From the NCBI GenBank assembly GCA_902494685.1, contig CABUUE010000042.1, positions 1 through 9,923 of the forward strand: a stretch of 9,923 nt of DNA, written 5' to 3'. This DNA is from an uncultured Collinsella sp. (GTDB taxonomy: Bacteria > Actinomycetota > Coriobacteriia > Coriobacteriales > Coriobacteriaceae). Positions within the stretch are counted from its first letter, which is position 1. Every line of letters begins with the position of its first letter. The notes below the pieces were generated by a model. It was not told the origin of the DNA. It made no database searches and saw only the letters and a list, made by a program, of their open reading frames with translations. A program made the translations under genes and the position numbers. Positions 7,029 to 9,923 of the stretch are shown piece after piece.

Positions 7029-7067
7029 AAAAAATGATCCGTTTTCCTCCGTCCCCGAGGGATCATT
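7029..7067 (-). terminator. Rho-independent terminator of the 3-hydroxyacyl-CoA dehydrogenase gene
   Basis: On the minus strand, AATGATCC (7067-7060) pairs with GGATCATT (7040-7033), CTC/GAG can add an inner helix, and the stem runs into a T6 tract (7034-7029). It starts two bases after the stop codon and cuts the dehydrogenase off from the broken gene downstream. Confidence 0.8.
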
Positions 7068-7068
7068 G

Positions 7069-8028
7069 TTAGTACTTGAAGAAGCCCTCGCCCGAGCTTT
7101 CGCCCAGCTTACCTTCGTCGAGCATTTTCTTGAGGACGGACGCCATAGCCTTAAAGTTGTAGGGCATCATCATCTTCTTGAGCAGCGGGCTCACCAGGCC
7201 CGGGACCTTCTGATACTGCATAACGATGTTGTAGGCCGTCTGGATACCAACCGTGTCGAATACGCGGAACGGACCCTTGGGGGCGCCGGTGCCACGCGTC
7301 CATGCAAGGTCGATGCTTTTGGGGTCGCTCACGCCCGAGACGTACAGTTCAAGGCCCGAAAGCAACCACGGCACCAACATGGAGTTGAGCAGATAGCCGT
7401 TCTTTTCCTTGTTGACGGGCAGGGCAAGCATACGGATATCGTTAGCAAAGTCGACGAGCTCATCGAAATAGCGCTTGTCGGTCTGGTCCTGAGCCATGAC
7501 CTCGGTCATGTTGTTCTTCCAGATGGAATTGGCAAAGTGCAGCGACAGGTACTTCTCGGGGCGGCCGGTGTACTTGGCAAAGGTACTCGGCAGCAGCGTG
7601 GAGGAGTTGGTCACGACGACGGTCTTTTGCGGGAGAACCGGGGCAAGCTTCTTGTAGAAGTCGATTTTTGCCTGGGTGTCCTCGGCCATAGACTCGATGA
7701 CCAGGTCGGCGTCGGCCACTGCCTTGGCAAGATCGAGCTCCAGCTTGAGCGTGGAGTAGGCACGCTCGACGGCAGCGAGTGCCGCCTCCTTGTCGAAGGG
7801 CTGGCCGCTATCGGCGATACCGGCGCACCACTCGCCCGTGCCGTCCGCCATGCCCTCGATAGCAGCGATGTACTCCTCACGCACATGATCGATCTTGGGC
7901 TGGGTGCGGCCGATGCTGCCCTCGCTGCGCAGCCAAATCGTTACATCGAAGCCGCAGTAGGCAGCCTGAAAGGCAATCTGGCTTCCCAGCACGCCGCCGC
8001 CGGCAACGCAAACGGTCTTGTAGCTCAT
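7069..8028 (-). CDS. 3-hydroxyacyl-CoA dehydrogenase (NAD-dependent)
   Basis: Cytoplasmic enzyme that interconverts (S)-3-hydroxyacyl-CoA and 3-oxoacyl-CoA with NAD; in fermenters the four-carbon reaction belongs to butyrate-type pathways. 319 residues, somewhat longer than the usual 280-290 of stand-alone Hbd, mainly through extra sequence at about 55-80. The Rossmann dinucleotide loop is VAGGGVLGSQIA (8-19). IESMAED (111-117) and TNSST (140-144) are typical of the family. The catalytic set can be placed by spacing: S143, H164, E176 and N215 correspond to Ser137, His158, Glu170 and Asn208 of the human enzyme. The C-terminal helical domain contains DTVGIQTAYNIV and ends GEGFFKY, as is normal. 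Oddity: the family's HFFNP is HFANS here, followed by IWKNNMTEVM, a variant I associate with a subgroup in Gram-positive bacteria. The start ATG has AGAGAGGA nine bases upstream. It is transcribed alone, ending at a terminator. Chain-length preference cannot be read. Confidence 0.9.
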   Translation of the reverse strand: MSYKTVCVAGGGVLGSQIAFQAAYCGFDVTIWLRSEGSIGRTQPKIDHVREEYIAAIEGMADGTGEWCAGIADSGQPFDKEAALAAVERAYSTLKLELDLAKAVADADLVIESMAEDTQAKIDFYKKLAPVLPQKTVVVTNSSTLLPSTFAKYTGRPEKYLSLHFANSIWKNNMTEVMAQDQTDKRYFDELVDFANDIRMLALPVNKEKNGYLLNSMLVPWLLSGLELYVSGVSDPKSIDLAWTRGTGAPKGPFRVFDTVGIQTAYNIVMQYQKVPGLVSPLLKKMMMPYNFKAMASVLKKMLDEGKLGESSGEGFFKY

Positions 8029-8040
8029 AGGAACAGTCCT

Positions 8041-8084
8041 CTCTTACGTAATTCCATAGATGTGTATTTATTCAACCGTAAGAG
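8041..8084. promoter_or_regulatory. Inverted repeat CTCTTACG / CGTAAGAG in the dehydrogenase leader
   Basis: Perfect 8-base arms at 8041-8048 and 8077-8084 enclose 28 AT-rich bases that may contain the promoter -10 region. The inner arm abuts the Shine-Dalgarno region (AGAGAGGA, 8045-8038 on the minus strand), so a regulator bound here, or the RNA hairpin itself, could affect transcription or ribosome access. Confidence 0.45.
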
Positions 8085-8200
8085 GGCTGCACACTGGGGG
8101 TGGGTTCTATAAACGGACGGTAATTTGCGGCGAACGGCTACATCTGTTCATTATCTCAGGGTTCCGTGGGCGATTTTTTGTGCCACCGAGACGTCGTTTG

Positions 8201-8325
8201 CGGAAGTATGCGGCAAATTCCGGAGCCCTTGAGCACACCCCGATTTTCCGCCAATAAAACCGCAGGTACAGGGCTTGGACATATTCGGTGTGCTCGGTCT
8301 ATTCAGATTTTGCCGCATACTTCCG
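8201..8325. repeat. Paired inverted bipartite repeat (17 bp + N13 + 9 bp in each arm)
   Basis: The left arm has CGGAAGTATGCGGCAAA (8201-8217), 13 bases, then GAGCACACC (8231-8239). The right arm has GGTGTGCTC (8287-8295), 13 bases, then TTTGCCGCATACTTCCG (8309-8325). Both blocks are exact reverse complements and both spacers are 13 bases but do not match beyond chance (4 of 13). The centre is 47 bases. Each 17-mer also sits in its own small inverted repeat: TTTGC/GCAAA (8197-8201 with 8213-8217) on the left and CAGATTT/AAATCTG (8304-8310 with 8326-8332) on the right. No target-site duplication is seen at the ends. It may be a MITE- or BIME-like element, a pair of binding sites, or a structured RNA. 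Confidence 0.75.
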
Positions 8326-8380
8326 AAATCTGAGTTCGCAAAGGGTGATAGTCGGGGCGTTTACGCAACATATGTCCAGC

Positions 8381-8417
8381 AAAAACGGGTGGTAGCCGGT
8401 ACGGCTACCACCCGTTT
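8381..8417 (-). terminator. Rho-independent terminator of the activase-related gene
   Basis: A perfect 15-bp stem, AAACGGGTGGTAGCC (8383-8397) with GGCTACCACCCGTTT (8403-8417), has a 5-base loop that can close by one more G-C pair. On the minus strand it ends in a T5 tract (8385-8381). It lies 28 bases after the stop at 8446. Confidence 0.9.
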
Positions 8418-8445
8418 GTCTCATATCCAGCCCATAGCAGGCCAG

Positions 8446-9923
8446 CTACTTCTTAATGCCGCGTCCCAGGCGCTCAGCGACCGACGCCACGGCGCTCTCA
8501 TCGACCGAACCGCAGCTCACGCAGCCATCGTGGGCACGCATCTGGCCGGTGACCTCGTCCATCGCGAGCGGCGCCACCTTCTCAAGCTTAAAGCCCTTGC
8601 CGGCGCGCATGTTTTCCTTGGCCACGCTAATCATGAGCTTAATGCGGTTGAGCTGGTTGACCTCGGACGCGCCGGGGTCGTAGTCCACCGCGACGATGTT
8701 GCTCTCGGGGTGCTGGCGGCGCAGCTCCTTGATCACGGCCTTGCCCACCACGTGGTTGGGCAGGCACGCGAAGGGCTGCGTGCAGATGATGTTGGGCGCA
8801 CCGTGGTCGATCAGGTCGAGCATCTCGGCCGTGAGCAGCCAGCCTTCGCCCATGTTGTTGCACACCGAAAGCACCGTACGAGCCTTGTCCGCCATGGTGC
8901 CAATGCGCTCGGGCGCCTCGAAGCGGCGGGACTTTTCGAGCATCTCCTCCACCGGCGTACGCATCCAGTCCACGAGCTTGATGAGCGCCTGCATGCTGGC
9001 GCGCGCCGTGGCGGAGCTTCCAAGCTCGTCTTTTTGCAGCTCGGCGTTGCTCATGGAGTACAGGAAGAAGTCGAGCAGACCCGGCACCACGGCCTCGCAG
9101 CCCTCGCGCTCGATAACGTCGACCACGTGGTTATTGGCCGTGGGATGGAACTTGACCAGGATCTCGCCGACCACGCCCACGCGTGGCTTGGTGCCCTCGC
9201 CCACAAGCGGCATGGTGTCGAACGCGCGGATGGCCTCACGCGCAAGCTTGGTGTAGTTGTGCCTGTTGAACTTAGGCGCCAGCTTGCGGGCGCGCGCCAT
9301 GTACTCCTCGTAGAGCGCGTTGGCGGCACCGGGCGTTGCCTCGTACGGGCGGCAGCGATAGAGCATCTGCATCATCACGTCGCCAAAGAGCACCGCGTAG
9401 ACTGCCTGCTTAAGCAGCGCCGGCGTAATCTTAAAGCCGGGGTTGTCCTCGCCGAGCGCCACGGCCGAAAGCGAGATCACCGGGATCTCAGGGTGGCCGC
9501 TCTCGCGCAGGGCCTTGCGGATGAGCGCGATGTAGTTGGTGGCACGGCAGCCACCGCCGGTCTGGCTGATGACCACAGCCGTCTTGGACAGGTCGTACCG
9601 ACCGCTCTCGATGGCCTCCATAATCTGGCCCGTTACCAGAATCGACGGATAGCAAATGTCATTGTTCACATAGCGCAGGCCGGCCTCGACAGCATCGTGA
9701 TCGGTCGAGGGCAGCAGCTCCAAGTTGTAGCCGGCACCGCGGAACACCTCTTTGACCAGGTCAAAGTGGATCGGCGCCATCTGCGGGCACAGAATGGTGT
9801 AGCCCTCGTCGCGCATCTGCTCGGTAAAGGGCACCTTGGGCCACGCGGTCGAAGCACTCTCGCGCTGCGCCTCGAACGTGTACTTACGGCTCGCGAACGC
9901 GGGGGCATCCGTGGAGGGCGCCA
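8446..9923 (-). CDS. 2-hydroxyacyl-CoA dehydratase activase-related protein, C-terminal part (5' end outside window)
   Basis: The fragment matches the C-terminal region of large (about 1400-residue) activase-type proteins in which one or two ASKHA-fold ATPase domains (BcrAD/BadF type) are followed by DUF2229 and a dehydratase-like region. Canonical activators pass an electron, driven by ATP, to a [4Fe-4S] 2-hydroxyacyl-CoA dehydratase in amino-acid fermentation. The frame is open to the right edge; 491 residues are visible and the GTG at 9834 is internal. Visible signs (fragment numbering): LCPQMAPIHF (44-53), NDICYPS (87-93) and QTGGGCRATNY (120-130), as in the dehydratase-like module; GVVGEILVKFHP (249-260); then CTQPFACLP (380-388) and GCVSCGS (466-472). 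Ten cysteines, several in CxxC or CxnC settings, suggest an iron-sulfur site. ATPase motifs are not visible and should lie off the edge. A role with a dehydratase elsewhere in the genome is inferred. Confidence 0.82.
   Translation of the reverse strand, partial: APSTDAPAFASRKYTFEAQRESASTAWPKVPFTEQMRDEGYTILCPQMAPIHFDLVKEVFRGAGYNLELLPSTDHDAVEAGLRYVNNDICYPSILVTGQIMEAIESGRYDLSKTAVVISQTGGGCRATNYIALIRKALRESGHPEIPVISLSAVALGEDNPGFKITPALLKQAVYAVLFGDVMMQMLYRCRPYEATPGAANALYEEYMARARKLAPKFNRHNYTKLAREAIRAFDTMPLVGEGTKPRVGVVGEILVKFHPTANNHVVDVIEREGCEAVVPGLLDFFLYSMSNAELQKDELGSSATARASMQALIKLVDWMRTPVEEMLEKSRRFEAPERIGTMADKARTVLSVCNNMGEGWLLTAEMLDLIDHGAPNIICTQPFACLPNHVVGKAVIKELRRQHPESNIVAVDYDPGASEVNQLNRIKLMISVAKENMRAGKGFKLEKVAPLAMDEVTGQMRAHDGCVSCGSVDESAVASVAERLGRGIKK

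Larger units (their letters stand above)
8029..8445. other. Gene-free stretch with inverted repeats upstream of the dehydrogenase
   Basis: 417 bases between two minus-strand genes. It holds the leader and presumably the promoter of the dehydrogenase (8029-8090), a large bipartite inverted repeat (8201-8325), a 9-bp inverted pair TGGACATAT (8276-8284) with ATATGTCCA (8370-8378), and the terminator of the upstream gene (8381-8418). The middle is AT-richer than the genes, with frames too short and too poor in typical codons to be coding. I see nothing in 8090-8195. Confidence 0.7.

Noticed and set aside
6982..8112. 376-codon plus-strand open frame opposite the dehydrogenase
   Set aside because: The minus strand encodes a clearly recognisable enzyme with all catalytic residues; the plus frame runs through its terminator and has no family features.
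8060..8257. 65-codon plus-strand frame in the gene-free stretch
   Set aside because: It crosses the inverted repeats, has no ribosome site and shows unusual composition.
8190..8340. An insertion sequence or transposon with terminal inverted repeats
   Set aside because: There is no transposase frame and no target-site duplication at the arm ends, so only a non-autonomous element or a regulatory structure remains possible.

Overview
The window is high-GC, gene-dense bacterial DNA that looks like a gut Coriobacteriia genome, most likely Collinsella or a close relative. The inference rests on a sortase-anchored coiled-coil protein with an LAQTG signal (the LAxTG form used by high-GC actinobacteria), a fragment matching the very large 2-hydroxyacyl-CoA dehydratase activase-type proteins of amino-acid-fermenting anaerobes, a stand-alone 3-hydroxyacyl-CoA dehydrogenase, and strong GC/GTC/CTC codon bias. 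No IS element, tRNA, rRNA or CRISPR array is visible.

Layout, left to right. (1) 2-1339 (+): the C-terminal two thirds or so of an OPT-family peptide transporter, entering from the left edge, with its own terminator. (2) 1541-4996 (-): a 1151-residue cell-wall-anchored surface protein with a signal peptide, two alanine-rich coiled-coil arms of about 380 residues each, a CAP (SCP/PR-1) domain between them, and a C-terminal sorting signal. Terminators of (1) and (2) face each other at 1381-1473. A run of nine G just after the signal peptide makes this gene a candidate for phase variation. (3) 4997-5303: a divergent control region with a 12-base direct repeat 94 bases apart and a 12-base palindrome. 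(4) 5304-6443 (+): a DUF389 membrane protein carrying a textbook EF-hand loop between membrane segments. (5) 6512-6982 (-): an unrecognised gene of about 156 codons broken by two single-base changes that offset each other. (6) 7069-8028 (-): a complete 3-hydroxyacyl-CoA dehydrogenase with its own terminator. (7) 8029-8445: about 0.4 kb without a gene, holding an unusual pair of inverted bipartite repeats (8201-8325) and a terminator. (8) 8446-9923 (-): the C-terminal part of a 2-hydroxyacyl-CoA dehydratase activase-related protein running off the right edge.

Taken together, the genes fit peptide uptake and amino-acid or hydroxyacid fermentation (OPT transporter, 3-hydroxyacyl-CoA dehydrogenase, dehydratase activase-type protein) next to a host- or neighbour-facing surface protein. 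Genes 6 and 8 are separated by a terminator and 0.4 kb, so they are neighbours with related chemistry rather than one operon. The observations most worth following are the G9 tract in the surface protein, the bipartite inverted repeat at 8201-8325, the EF-hand in the DUF389 protein, and the doubly frameshifted gene.
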